Positions 9,159 to 17,681 of a DNA stretch of 61,235 nt are shown in pieces. The stretch spans positions 1 through 61,235 of the forward strand of contig NZ_JTHP01000037.1 of assembly GCF_000943545.1 (NCBI RefSeq). Direction: 5' to 3'. Position 1 is the first letter of the stretch. Every line of letters starts with the position of its first letter. The translations under genes and the position numbers were made by a program. This DNA comes from Paenibacillus terrae (GTDB lineage Bacteria; Bacillota; Bacilli; Paenibacillales; Paenibacillaceae). The notes beneath the pieces were generated by a model. The model worked only from the letters and a program-made list of their open reading frames with translations. It had not been told where the DNA came from and made no database searches.

Positions 9159-10037
9159 TTAATTAACGTGAACGCCCAAGTTCCGAAAAAAGCCGCGCAA
9201 GTTCTGACTATATGAGTCCTGTATAGCGGAAGATTCCTTAAGAATATTTTGCATACTGTTCATAAATGCGGAAGCTGAAGTCGTATCAGCCTTGTCAAAC
9301 CGGTTCTCTATTCGCGTGTTATTTAGCAACTCCGCAATCTCTCCTGTACGTTCCTTATATTTCTCAATCCATTTGGGGTTTTGAGGAACCTTTTGTGCAA
9401 AATCTATCAGCTGACTCAGTCCATTCCCTCCACCTTTAATGTCATTGATGAATGCAGTATACTTTTGGGGATCAGCCTGCTTCATCACTTCCGACAGCTT
9501 GACGTAATCCTCAGGGGCACCTAGCGGACGGTCTATTGGAGTCGTGTAACTAATATCTCCGGTCTCTGGATCAATTGATCGTGTCATAGCAATAGCAGCT
9601 ATCTGGTTCATGGTTTCCAAAAACTCTTTGGCCTTGTCACCTTCCATATAGTGGTCTGCAATATACTTGGATTGGGAAACTCCCATCTCCAGTAGCACGG
9701 TTCGCTGGCTCTCATCTGTTACTGTACCATTGACGATAAAATTGGATTCAATCATACTGTACACCGCGTTGGACACTTCTTCTGGCTGACCTTTTAAAAC
9801 TCGGTTTAATGAATCGTTGATCTGGGTTGTACCGAAATACTTAGCAGACTGTGATACAATAGCTCCCTCAGCCAGCTGCCTACCGGTTTCGCTAATCTCT
9901 ACGGAGTCTTGAATAACCAATTCGGAGCGTTTTCCTTCATAAAGCTGGGGGGATTGGGCCTGCTTTGCTGCCGGATTTATCCGCAAGCTACTAGTGTTAA
10001 TAACGGCTCGTTGCATTCTAAGGGGCTCAAAATTCAT
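9159..10037 (-). CDS. Hypothetical protein, mostly helical
   Basis: A 292-residue protein of unknown function, with no signal peptide or membrane segment. The start at 10037 is chosen because AGGAGG ends 7 bp before it; the longer frame would put the ribosome binding site inside the gene. Near residue 45 a DSVEISETGRQLAEG segment recalls the short motif found in the anti-sigma factor FlgM and in other flagellar-associated proteins, but the rest does not match FlgM. The remainder is charged and helical with no motif I can name. It is monocistronic, ending at the terminator at 8976-9025. Confidence 0.7.
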   Translation of the reverse strand: MNFEPLRMQRAVINTSSLRINPAAKQAQSPQLYEGKRSELVIQDSVEISETGRQLAEGAIVSQSAKYFGTTQINDSLNRVLKGQPEEVSNAVYSMIESNFIVNGTVTDESQRTVLLEMGVSQSKYIADHYMEGDKAKEFLETMNQIAAIAMTRSIDPETGDISYTTPIDRPLGAPEDYVKLSEVMKQADPQKYTAFINDIKGGGNGLSQLIDFAQKVPQNPKWIEKYKERTGEIAELLNNTRIENRFDKADTTSASAFMNSMQNILKESSAIQDSYSQNLRGFFRNLGVHVN

Positions 10038-10116
10038 TTCATTTCCTCCTGTCATTTGGTAACAGGCACTCTAAGTCGTATGTATAATGTAATGTGACCC
10101 TGTTTCTATATATATC

Positions 10117-10153
10117 GGACAAAGCACATATGGAATGAATATATGCTTTGTCC
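10117..10153. repeat. Inverted repeat downstream of the first paralog
   Basis: GGACAAAGCA and TGCTTTGTCC are perfect 10-bp complements, with ATAT/ATAT also able to pair inside. There is no T run after the stem on either strand, so it is not a standard terminator, although it lies about 30 bp beyond the stop codon of the gene at 10184. Confidence 0.5.
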
Positions 10154-10183
10154 TAAAAAATGAACAAATATTAAAGCAGTTAA

Positions 10184-11650
10184 TCAACCGCCATAAATAC
10201 TGTAAGCGAAGTGATATACAATATCTGTGTCTATAATCGAAGTACCCCTAACCTGAGCAGCTACCCCTGAGAGATCAAAATAGTGTGTAAAACTGATTGC
10301 TCCAGACAGGTATTCCGCAATACTTCCAGTTGAATGTGGCAGGGAAACAGTAACACTAAAGGCCCCATTCTGATCCGTATAAGCTGTGCCTGTACGAGTG
10401 CGATTGCCGCTGCCTTCAGTCCAGTTCTGATTCAACCATGTCATATCAACAGGCGCATTTGCAACAGGATAATTATCAGTTGTAGTAACGACACCCTTCA
10501 CAGTAAAATCACTGGTTCCATTAACACGGTAATGACGACCGTAAGAATAGGTTGGGTAGTCATTAGGGCCATTTTTAGAAGAGTCGTAACCGTTAATTAC
10601 AATTTTTCCAGCCCGAAGTACCGGTTTAAGTGTTAGTGTATACAAATGGTCAGCTGAATACTGATTGGTTGTGTATACTCGTACATAGTAGGTTCCAGTA
10701 TTTAAAGAAACATTGTGATTCGTTTGCGGGAGAAGCACCATCTGGTTGCCGCTGAGAGCTCCATAAACTTCCGCTTTGTAACCGTAGCTTTCCGAGGTAC
10801 TATCCAGCTTTACATTTAATGCATCATAATTGCGGCTCGCAGGGATCGTGATTTGATACCAGTCGTTATCAATGCCTGAATGGATGGAACGTGAGTTAAG
10901 GGAAGATCCGCCCGTACTAAAGGTAAAGTTATAAGCATGAAAAGCGCTCTCATCCGGCTCATATGCATCGTAGCTGGAACTTGTATCGACAGTCAGATAG
11001 AAAGGGGCATTAATGCTAGAGCCCTTCTTGGCATGAACTGCAATCGCATAAGCCTTTTCAGATCCGATAGCGTTGCGCGCTCCTACGTTTTCGGGAAGTG
11101 ATGCAGCCCCCTGTTCATAATTGTTAAAATAAGTACCGTAGGTAGAAGCATCTATTGGATTGGGGTTGATGTCACCTGTCGTCATATCAAACTCGTATAA
11201 GTATAAGTCATAGTCAAGCTGTGCTGAAAATGGACCATCCAGCTGAGCCTGCAACAATTCGCCAGGCTGCAAATAGATCGGATATAAAAATTGTGTACCT
11301 CCCTCTTCCGTAATCGTACCGGAATACGTAGCAGAAGAAGCTGTGGCTGCCGCTGGGCTTGCTTTCAGCGAAGGAACAGTTTCTTTTTTCAATGAGGGTG
11401 TCTCTGGTGTCTTGAAGTTGATATCTTCCTTCATTGCATACACCGAAGAAGTAATACTGCCAGGCTTGTCTGCCCGCGTTAGCTGCTTAATGACGCTTTC
11501 ATTTACAGTTGTTAGCTGAACATCGGACTCCGCCTTAATCGCTTGGTCCGATTCCCCATCTGTGCTCTGACTCGCGTTCGCAGTCAACCCAAAAGCAAAC
11601 AGGAGCATCGTGCTTAGCATAACTGCAATAGCCTTTTTGAACCTCTTCAT
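10184..11650 (-). CDS. Secreted protein with PPC-like domains, paralog 1
   Basis: A 488-residue exported protein with signal peptide MKRFKKAIAVMLSTMLLFAF ending near TANA. A propeptide-like stretch is followed by two beta-rich units (EEGGTQFLYPIYLQPGE... and DNDWYQITIPASRNY...YYVRVYTTNQYS) resembling bacterial pre-peptidase C-terminal (PPC) domains, then an Ig-like C-terminal domain with GNRTRTGTAYTDQNGAFSVT. No protease or glycosidase signature is visible. The start at 11650 follows GAGAGGGGAT. It is a tandem duplicate of the gene at 11944-13416; similarity extends over the entire protein and into the untranslated leader. Likely role: a surface or secreted binding protein; function unknown. 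Confidence 0.8.
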   Translation of the reverse strand: MKRFKKAIAVMLSTMLLFAFGLTANASQSTDGESDQAIKAESDVQLTTVNESVIKQLTRADKPGSITSSVYAMKEDINFKTPETPSLKKETVPSLKASPAAATASSATYSGTITEEGGTQFLYPIYLQPGELLQAQLDGPFSAQLDYDLYLYEFDMTTGDINPNPIDASTYGTYFNNYEQGAASLPENVGARNAIGSEKAYAIAVHAKKGSSINAPFYLTVDTSSSYDAYEPDESAFHAYNFTFSTGGSSLNSRSIHSGIDNDWYQITIPASRNYDALNVKLDSTSESYGYKAEVYGALSGNQMVLLPQTNHNVSLNTGTYYVRVYTTNQYSADHLYTLTLKPVLRAGKIVINGYDSSKNGPNDYPTYSYGRHYRVNGTSDFTVKGVVTTTDNYPVANAPVDMTWLNQNWTEGSGNRTRTGTAYTDQNGAFSVTVSLPHSTGSIAEYLSGAISFTHYFDLSGVAAQVRGTSIIDTDIVYHFAYSIYGG

Positions 11651-11858
11651 ACTGAAATCCCCTCTCAAATGGTTTAAGGAATTCCCGCTATTCCCCGGAT
11701 AAACCAGGGTAACTTCTAGGCTGTATGACTCTATCATAAAACACTTCTAGTTCTAATGGAAGATACTGTACTAAATATTTTTATTTGTAATATATGATAT
11801 CAGGACCATTGGCGTATATAGTCATGTGGTGTGGCTGAATCAAAAAAACATAAAAAGC

Positions 11859-11908
11859 CGCCTTTTTCGAAAATGGAAAGCCTCAGCAAGCCATTGCGAA
11901 AAAAAGCG
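11859..11908. terminator. Hairpin between the two paralogs
   Basis: An 18-bp imperfect stem (CGCCTTTTTCGAAAATGG against CCATTGCGAAAAAAAGCG) lies 36 bp after the stop of the upstream paralog. The T-rich tract is inside the stem rather than after it, so this is a probable but atypical terminator. Confidence 0.5.
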
Positions 11909-11943
11909 ACTCTTATGTATTACTCTACTACGTTAAAAAATGA

Positions 11944-13416
11944 TTAATTTCTAATACTGTAAGCAAAAAGATAAATAATATCCGTTGCACTAATCGAGGT
12001 GCCGTCGACCTGAGCCGCTACTCCTGTAAGATCATAATAGTGCGTAGAACCAATGTCACCCAAATACTCTACATTTCTTCCTGTAGATTGTGGAAGGGAA
12101 AGTGTCACACTGAATGCCCCGTTATTGTTCGTATACGCAGAAGCTGTTCTGGTACGGTTACCGCTGCCCTCGCTCCAGTTCTGATCCACCCAAGCGACAG
12201 TGACAGGCGCATTGGGAACCAATTGACCATCCGTCGTTTTAACGACACCATTCACGATCAGGCTGCTGCCTCCATTAATACGATAATGACGACCGTATGA
12301 GTAAGTTGGATAGTCATAATAGCCATTGGAGTTATAGCCAGTAATTTCAATTTTACCAGCCTTGAGTACCGGTTTAATGGTTAGTGTATACAAATGGTCG
12401 GCTGAATACTGACTTGTGGTGTACACTCGCACATAGTAGGTTCCCGTATTCAAGGAAACATTGTGATTCGTTTGCGGGAGAAGCACCATTTGGTTACCAG
12501 TGAGCACCCCATAAACTTCCGCTTTATAGCCGTAGCTCTCCGAGGTACTATCCAGCTTCACATTTAATGCATCATAATTACGGCTTGCAGGTATCGTGAT
12601 TTGATACCAATCGTTATCTATGCCGGAATGGATGGAGCGTGAGTTAATCGAAGAACCTCCGTTGTTAATCGTAAAATTATAAGCATGAAAGGCGCTCTCA
12701 TCCGGCTCATATGCATCATATTTGGAGCTTGTATCCACAGTCAGATAGAAAAGATCATTAATACTTGACCCCTTCTTGGCATGGACTGCAATCGCATAAG
12801 CCTTTTCAGATCCAGTCGTGTTGCGGGCTCCTACATTTTCGGGAAGTGATGCAGACCCTTGTTCATAATTGTTAAAATAAGTACCGTAGATGGAATTGTC
12901 AATGGCATTGGGATTAATGTCACCTGTCGTCATATCAAACTCATATAAGTACAAGTCATAGTCAAGCTGCGCTGAAAACGGTCCGTCCAATTGAGCCTGC
13001 AACAATTCACCGGGCTGCAAGTAGATCGGATATAAAAACTGTGTACCTCCCTCTTCCGTAATCGTACCGGAATATGTAGCGGAGGACGCTGTAGCTGTGG
13101 CTTTCGCTGATGCTGACTTTGGACTTGCTTTCAGCGAAGGGGTAACTTTCTTTTTCAAAACAGATTTCTGTGGTGTTTGCAAGTTGATATTTTCCGTAAT
13201 GGCATACACCGAATCTGTAATGCTTGCGGGCTTGTCTGCCCGTGTTAAATGTTTAATGGCGCTTTCATTTTCAGTTGTTAGCTGAAAATTGGACTCCGCT
13301 TTAATCGCTTGTCCCGTTTTACCCTCTGTGCTTTGACTCGCGTTTGCAGTCATCCCGAAAGAAAGCAGGAGCACTGTGCTTAGCAACACCGAAGTTGCCT
13401 TTCTGAACCTGTTCAT
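11944..13416 (-). CDS. Secreted protein with PPC-like domains, paralog 2
   Basis: A 490-residue exported protein with signal peptide MNRFRKATSVLLSTVLLLSF, cut near TANA. Domain order is the same as paralog 1: propeptide, two PPC-like beta units and an Ig-like C-terminus (GNRTRTASAYTNNNGAFSVT). The closest divergence is in the propeptide, where a Lys/Ala-rich stretch (SPKSASAKATATASS) is longer than in paralog 1. The start at 13416 is supported by GAGGGGATTTCAGT upstream. The genes probably have separate promoters, since a conserved leader precedes each and a hairpin lies between them. Function unknown. Confidence 0.8.
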   Translation of the reverse strand: MNRFRKATSVLLSTVLLLSFGMTANASQSTEGKTGQAIKAESNFQLTTENESAIKHLTRADKPASITDSVYAITENINLQTPQKSVLKKKVTPSLKASPKSASAKATATASSATYSGTITEEGGTQFLYPIYLQPGELLQAQLDGPFSAQLDYDLYLYEFDMTTGDINPNAIDNSIYGTYFNNYEQGSASLPENVGARNTTGSEKAYAIAVHAKKGSSINDLFYLTVDTSSKYDAYEPDESAFHAYNFTINNGGSSINSRSIHSGIDNDWYQITIPASRNYDALNVKLDSTSESYGYKAEVYGVLTGNQMVLLPQTNHNVSLNTGTYYVRVYTTSQYSADHLYTLTIKPVLKAGKIEITGYNSNGYYDYPTYSYGRHYRINGGSSLIVNGVVKTTDGQLVPNAPVTVAWVDQNWSEGSGNRTRTASAYTNNNGAFSVTLSLPQSTGRNVEYLGDIGSTHYYDLTGVAAQVDGTSISATDIIYLFAYSIRN

Positions 13417-13656
13417 ACTGAAATCCCCTCTCGAATGTTTTACTAAATTTCCGCTATTTCCAGATAAATCCGGAAAACTTCTAAGCTGTCTATCTCTATC
13501 ATAAAACAATTCTGGTTCTAATGGAATATACTTCTTCAAATATTCTTATTTGTAATCCGTGATAATTAAGTCACCGCTTTCGGAAGCATGCCTGAGGCAG
13601 TGGACAGAGCACTGAAAATCCTTGTCTACTTTTCTATCCTAAAAATCACGACGAAA

Positions 13657-13684
13657 AAGGCTCCCCTAATTAAAAGGGGGCCTT
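13657..13684 (-). terminator. Terminator at the trailer end of CRISPR array 1
   Basis: AAGGCCCCCT / AGGGGAGCCTT stem with TTTTTCGT after it on the minus strand, the strand from which array 1 should be transcribed. It lies 90 bp beyond the last repeat and no other minus-strand gene ends here, so it probably ends the precursor crRNA. Confidence 0.6.
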
Positions 13685-13774
13685 CGAGTTTCAAGCTAAA
13701 AAACTTGAGCACACAGCTTGAGCGCACATAATGTACTTTTCGCAAAACACGTAAAAAGTTATTTTGAGCGCTGT

Positions 13775-14009
13775 GCTTCAATCTCGCACTCATATAGAGT
13801 GCGACCTTGTGCTTGGACAGATAGAGTTATTCTACATCTTATTTCAATCCACGCACTCATGTAGAGTGCGACCGGAAGGCCTGAACGCGGCTCGAAAGAG
13901 CTTGCGCGAATTTCAATCCACGCACTCATGTAGAGTGCGACGAATCCCTTATACAACAAAAGGATGCAGAGATAGCCATTTCAATCCACGCACTCATATA
14001 GAGTGCGAC
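13775..14009 (-). CRISPR. CRISPR array 1, type I-C-like, 4 repeats and 3 spacers
   Basis: 32-bp repeats lie at 13841-13872, 13910-13941 and 13978-14009, plus a degenerate terminal repeat with a one-base deletion at 13775-13805. In the transcribed (minus) sense a repeat begins GTCGCACTCTACATGAG and ends TGGATTGAAAT, the form known for type I-C. Spacers are 35, 37 and 36 bp. The degenerate repeat marks the trailer end, so the leader is at higher coordinates. Repeats differ only at one base in the loop (ATGTAG/ATATAG). No cas gene lies in the window, so the array depends on a distant locus or is orphaned. Confidence 0.93.
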
Positions 14010-14145
14010 AGCGAAAATGCAGTAATTCATACCCTAACGATATCAATTCCACACATTATCGTAAAAACTGATGCCCAATAAGCTTGGATCAACTATTGAC
14101 TTTTATGGATAAATAGCCAATCCAACACTTTTCGACAAATTTCGA

Positions 14146-14190
14146 GGTGCGAAGGACCCGGGATTTTCATGTGCGCTTGGGGTTCGCACC
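14146..14190 (-). promoter_or_regulatory. Conserved 45-nt leader element of array 1
   Basis: A 45-nt block bounded by GGTGCGAA and TTCGCACC, 136 bp from the leader-proximal repeat. The same block, with four substitutions, sits 124 bp from the leader-proximal repeat of array 2 at 18445-18489. From memory, type I-C leaders commonly carry a GGTGCGAA...CACATGA...TTCGCACC dyad; I could not verify this here. Likely role: adaptation (Cas1-Cas2 docking) or promoter structure. Confidence 0.75.
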
Positions 14191-14375
14191 GAATCGGCTT
14201 CCATATAGTTACCTATTTTTAATGAGCAGATCAATTAACTTAGTTTCGACACTATTTTACCATAAAAACCCTACCATTCTCTTATTTATACGATATAATA
14301 AAATGATATGGATAGTTCTTTTTGACTACAAGGCACATCGAATTACCCATAACATACATAAAAAGGGGAATACAG

Positions 14376-14864
14376 ATGAAAAAACTTAGCGTATTTATGT
14401 TGGTATTATGTTGCTTTTCCATTTTGGCAGCCTGCTCTACCGATCCGGTAAAAAAAGATTTAATTACCTATGTGAATGATGGAATGCTTCCCTTAGCACA
14501 AGATGAAAAAGCAGTAACTGATAAGTATGAATCCGTAACCGGAGATAAATACACAGATGATCTAACACTATATAATACTTTAAAAGACAATATTATCCCC
14601 GAGTATACCAAATTCGTTGATAAGTTAGAAGCTGTAAAGACGGAAACTCCTGAGGTAAGAGCCATCCACGAAACCTACATCAAGGCCGCTAGTACTCAAA
14701 AGGAAGCCTTCATTACGATGGTTGATGCGTTGGATAAACAGGATCTGAACTTAGTCAATGAAAGTAACGCCAAGCTCAGCGAGGGTAGAAAGCTATTCAG
14801 AGATTTTGAAGAACAACTCAACACACTTGCCAAAAAGCATGATGTGGAGATGAATAAGAAATAA
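14376..14864 (+). CDS. Small lipoprotein, YkyA-like
   Basis: A 162-residue lipoprotein. Lipobox LAAC sits at about residues 17-20 after a short hydrophobic leader, so the mature protein is anchored at the outer face of the membrane. The remainder is a charged helical domain with several coiled-coil-like heptads and no enzyme motif. The start at 14376 follows AAAAGGGG at good spacing. It is monocistronic with its own terminator. Its position just beyond the leader of array 1 is probably fortuitous. Resemblance to YkyA/PsaA-type cell-wall lipoproteins is only in size and composition. Confidence 0.75.
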   Translation: MKKLSVFMLVLCCFSILAACSTDPVKKDLITYVNDGMLPLAQDEKAVTDKYESVTGDKYTDDLTLYNTLKDNIIPEYTKFVDKLEAVKTETPEVRAIHETYIKAASTQKEAFITMVDALDKQDLNLVNESNAKLSEGRKLFRDFEEQLNTLAKKHDVEMNKK

Positions 14865-14869
14865 ATTTT

Positions 14870-14896
14870 AAAGCTCCCGTCAGGGGAGCTTTTTCT
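14870..14896 (+). terminator. Terminator of the lipoprotein gene
   Basis: AAAGCTCCC / GGGAGCTTT perfect 9-bp stem followed by TTTC, six bases after the stop codon region. Confidence 0.85.
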
Positions 14897-14903
14897 ATAT
14901 CTC

Positions 14904-15734
14904 TTAGGAATACTCGAAGCAAATGACCGCTTTAACCAAATCTCTATCATAAAATAAATAGACGGAATCTGCCCCAAACGCTTGAAAATAATATCCGGTA
15001 AAGGAACCGATATAGGTAAAAGTCTCGCCATTGGCACATTTAGGTACATGAAGCAAGTTAGTATGTTCGAACTGGAGCATCTCTTCGATAGATTCACCAT
15101 ATTCCTTTATATAGCTTTGGGCCTCTTCGGACTGAAATGCGATATCATCCAATATACCGTTGACTTCAGGAAAACTCAACCCCCAACCACTCGATTGTTT
15201 GTCCTCAAAATCGCGGGTGAGTTCTTCTACAGACTCTTTGGCATCTCCAAAAGAGGAATAAGGATAAATGTTGTTATTTTTCAGGAAAAACGCTTTGCGG
15301 GATTGGTAGTCTTGTTCATTAGCTATATACGCATGCTCCACTTCATCCAGAGACATGACTTTCCTTTTCATGCGTAGATATGCTTTATCCCCGGTGGATT
15401 TCAGCGTTTCATAGGCAACTTCCAACTGCTCTTTCTGATGAAGGATAAAATAATCCCAATCCGCTTCGAATTTGTATTTACCATCCATCACATCGAACCC
15501 CAGCATATCTTCCTTCGTGAATGTGGTGTGAAATGACTGGGTATCCTCACCTACACTGCCCTCGTGAATTTCTTTTACGGAAACAAAATGCAACCACTCG
15601 TCCTGCTCCGGGAACAAAAATTGAAGATTAATCGAGCAAATCGGCAAAAAATGCTTCCGATAATGTTCAAGATCACCAACAAATACGTCCTCATATGCTG
15701 GAAAACATTTGATGTATTTCTCAGGTATATTCAT
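14904..15734 (-). CDS. Hypothetical cytosolic protein
   Basis: A 276-residue acidic protein with no signal or membrane segment and no motif I recognise. It begins MNIPEKYIKCFPAYEDVFVG, preceded by AGGAGG 7 bp upstream. The final third (YIGSFTGYYFQAFGADSVYLFY) resembles the beta-rich ends of SMI1/KNR4-like and DUF1963-like proteins, families that include toxin immunity proteins, but the match is weak. It follows the P-loop kinase gene with a gap of 9 bp, so both are surely co-transcribed. Confidence 0.65.
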   Translation of the reverse strand: MNIPEKYIKCFPAYEDVFVGDLEHYRKHFLPICSINLQFLFPEQDEWLHFVSVKEIHEGSVGEDTQSFHTTFTKEDMLGFDVMDGKYKFEADWDYFILHQKEQLEVAYETLKSTGDKAYLRMKRKVMSLDEVEHAYIANEQDYQSRKAFFLKNNNIYPYSSFGDAKESVEELTRDFEDKQSSGWGLSFPEVNGILDDIAFQSEEAQSYIKEYGESIEEMLQFEHTNLLHVPKCANGETFTYIGSFTGYYFQAFGADSVYLFYDRDLVKAVICFEYS

Positions 15735-15743
15735 ATTTTCCTC

Positions 15744-16196
15744 CTACATTGTGTGATTATCCGTCAGCTTTTCGACCCGAAACGTTCCTTCACAGGATGT
15801 GACGCTGTACAGCTCATCAAACCCTTCTTCGTAGCTCGGAACTTCAAGCTTACTCATGACGCTTTTAATACCGATCTCAGGAATATGCTCTTTACCTGTT
15901 CGTTTCTCATTACGCTTGATGGATTCTACAAAATCGGGTTCAAAATAGTAGCCTATAATTTTAAATCCCTTATTTTTTGAAACAGCTATATATTTTTTCC
16001 GTTCCTCGACTGTCGGATTCGTATTGTCTACAACAAAGCGCTGCATCGTTTCGATGGAGGCTTGTAGGTAAATATTTTCCCTGTTCCGTGTTTTAAGCAT
16101 GTCTAAATTTATTCGCATATGTGTTTTAAAGAAATACTCTTTATAAAATGTCGATTTTCCAGAAGCCTGAATTCCTATAAAAATGACACATTCCAA
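15744..16196 (-). CDS. P-loop ATPase/polynucleotide-kinase-like protein
   Basis: A 150-residue protein with a Walker A motif GIQASGKST at residues 8-16, an RINLDMLK segment and VVDNTNPT near 55-62, then a substrate-side helix ending in ERKKY. This is the layout of small AAA_33/polynucleotide kinase-like P-loop proteins, including bacterial nucleic-acid kinases and zeta-toxin relatives. The likely activity is phosphate transfer to a nucleotide, nucleic acid or small metabolite; the substrate is unknown. The start is a TTG 9 bp after AAGGA. It sits between a 58-residue upstream frame (3-bp gap) and the downstream hypothetical gene (9-bp gap). Confidence 0.8.
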   Translation of the reverse strand: MECVIFIGIQASGKSTFYKEYFFKTHMRINLDMLKTRNRENIYLQASIETMQRFVVDNTNPTVEERKKYIAVSKNKGFKIIGYYFEPDFVESIKRNEKRTGKEHIPEIGIKSVMSKLEVPSYEEGFDELYSVTSCEGTFRVEKLTDNHTM

Positions 16197-16199
16197 CTC

Positions 16200-16376
16200 T
16201 CACACATCCTTGTCCAAGTAGACGTATTGGTTGATGTAGTTTGTTTCTGATAGCCTCACCTTTGCGATACTGTTGCTTGGTAATACATACCCCGCGCTTT
16301 TGCCAAACGGAAGATCATTCCAATTTACTCCTTTTTCCACAAACAGCTTATCTTTCGGTTGTTTTCCAAAAACCAT
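16200..16376 (-). CDS. 58-residue frame, probable C-terminal fragment
   Basis: The frame begins MVFGKQPKDKLFVEKGVNW and ends NQYVYLDKDV-stop. It has no visible ribosome binding site, and its start overlaps, in another frame, the end of a decayed CbrC-family gene. The sequence looks protein-like (balanced composition, ordered beta-like pattern GKSAGYVLPSNSIAKV) and ends only 3 bp before the kinase start, so it may be the surviving 3' end of a gene that once headed this operon. I do not recognise the family. Confidence 0.4.
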   Translation of the reverse strand: MVFGKQPKDKLFVEKGVNWNDLPFGKSAGYVLPSNSIAKVRLSETNYINQYVYLDKDV

Positions 16377-16560
16377 GCTGTGCTTTGCCAGGCTTGATAT
16401 TCTGGCGTTCGATACAATAACTCATTACGCTTCTCGTCTTCTAAATGTGCGCAACACGCAGTATCATGGAAGCTTCCATTCCATTTCTCAGCCGCACTGC
16501 CATCTGCAATACCCAAGGACAAATGGCTTCATAGGACAGTGAGCCACATCCATTTTTGTT
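16325..16560 (-). pseudogene. CbrC-family (UPF0167) fragment, frameshifted
   Basis: Two overlapping minus frames together give YEAICPW then, after a one-base loss, IADGSAAEKWNGSFHD...ELLYRTPEYQAWQ. In CbrC proteins these blocks are continuous (CPWCIADGSAA..., then RTPGY.GWQ). The N-terminal part and everything after the WQ block are missing and the reading frame breaks at about 16515. It is a gene remnant inside the accessory island. Confidence 0.65.
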
Positions 16561-16662
16561 GAATATCCATCTTATATGTATGTCCTCCTCTATGATGTAT
16601 GGTCTATACCCATTTCCTTGAATTGTAACAAACGGGTTTGAAATTCGCTATAAGTGGGCCGT

Positions 16663-16776
16663 CTACTTTCTGTTGTGTTGGTTCAATGCGATTAAGATGG
16701 TGACAATTAATCCGATCAACGCAACCAGCAGCGTACCGAACATCATCATTAATGTCAAAGCATCTTTAACCTCCAC
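16663..16776 (-). CDS. 37-residue holin-like hydrophobic peptide (type I toxin-like)
   Basis: A GTG start after GAGGG gives a short acidic head (VEVKDALTL), one membrane helix of about 22 residues (MMMFGTLLVALIGLIVTILIA) and a basic tail NQHNRK. This arrangement matches the putative holin-like toxins of Bacillales, related in style to TxpA/BsrG, which depolarise membranes and are normally silenced by an antisense RNA. No antisense promoter was clearly found. Such peptides are common in mobile islands. The length and topology support the call; toxicity is inferred. Confidence 0.55.
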   Translation of the reverse strand: MEVKDALTLMMMFGTLLVALIGLIVTILIALNQHNRK

Positions 16777-16860
16777 GGCCCTCACATCCTTTGCAGGAGA
16801 CTAGCCAGCTGCCCACCCAAGCCATTTTGTCGTCAGCGTAGCAACTATACCTATGGTTTG

Positions 16861-17511
16861 TTATGTACGGGCATACATTTCCTCTTCTACTCTTTCAATC
16901 GCTTGAATCAGCGTCAAAAAAGGGGCCTCATGCTTATACTGAATGGCCTGTTCGCCTGTACCGCCAGCATCACACCATTCCCAGTACATATGCACATCTA
17001 CGGATTCCAGAAAATATACAGATAAGGCTTCGACCGGATTCATAGCATACATCGCCATAAAGGCTTCATTCGAGAGTTGCTCATAACGCAGGTATTCGTC
17101 TTTCATCAGGTGGAGCAGATGCTGGATTGCCTGATCATTCACATTAATAATACGACGGATGAACGCATTGCGTCTTTCAACGGTATTCAGTATGATTTGC
17201 ATAGCATGACGAATCTGCACAGCTTCGGGACTGATTTTGAGCAGGTGAATTAAATCATTAGTGGTTAAATTAGGATTCCAAGGAGCTGGCTCAATAATCC
17301 GTGTCCATGCATCGTTATGCCCTCTTTCAAAAACCTCAATCGCGTCCGAAACATCGACACCGATGGTTTGCCATTTCCGATGAAGTGCATCTACAATATG
17401 ATAATAGTGTAGCTCTGCTGCTCCTTGCTCTCCCTTTTCCTGTTCCCACACCTGATTCATGCGTACAATATCCTTAATCGCTTGCACATTCGCTTTCCGT
17501 TTTTCAGTCAT
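16861..17511 (-). CDS. Hypothetical helical protein
   Basis: A 216-residue protein, strongly helical and with no recognisable motif or export signal. The start at 17511 is chosen because GGAGG lies 9 bp before it; the ATG three codons upstream touches the GGAGG. It stands alone on the minus strand, divergent from the XRE regulator. An HNDAW and several WxW/Trp-rich segments (YWEWCD) suggest a compact soluble fold. Function unknown. Confidence 0.65.
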   Translation of the reverse strand: MTEKRKANVQAIKDIVRMNQVWEQEKGEQGAAELHYYHIVDALHRKWQTIGVDVSDAIEVFERGHNDAWTRIIEPAPWNPNLTTNDLIHLLKISPEAVQIRHAMQIILNTVERRNAFIRRIINVNDQAIQHLLHLMKDEYLRYEQLSNEAFMAMYAMNPVEALSVYFLESVDVHMYWEWCDAGGTGEQAIQYKHEAPFLTLIQAIERVEEEMYART

Positions 17512-17681
17512 AGGTATCATCCTCCATTGAAATTCTGGTAAAATAGCAATAGCAAAGCTAAGGGTATGTTCGTTACATCCCTTTGGGTTGTAGTATGTCA
17601 GTCTCTAATATGCCCTTAAGGTCATAAAATAAATATAACCCTATGGTCATATTTTGTCAACGATATATGGAGGAAATCCAA

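Noticed and set aside
14010..14045. An extra degenerate repeat and spacer at the leader end of array 1
   Set aside because: ATATCAATTCCACACATTATCG has some resemblance to the repeat start but the stem is not paired and the implied spacer would be too short, so it was left as leader sequence.
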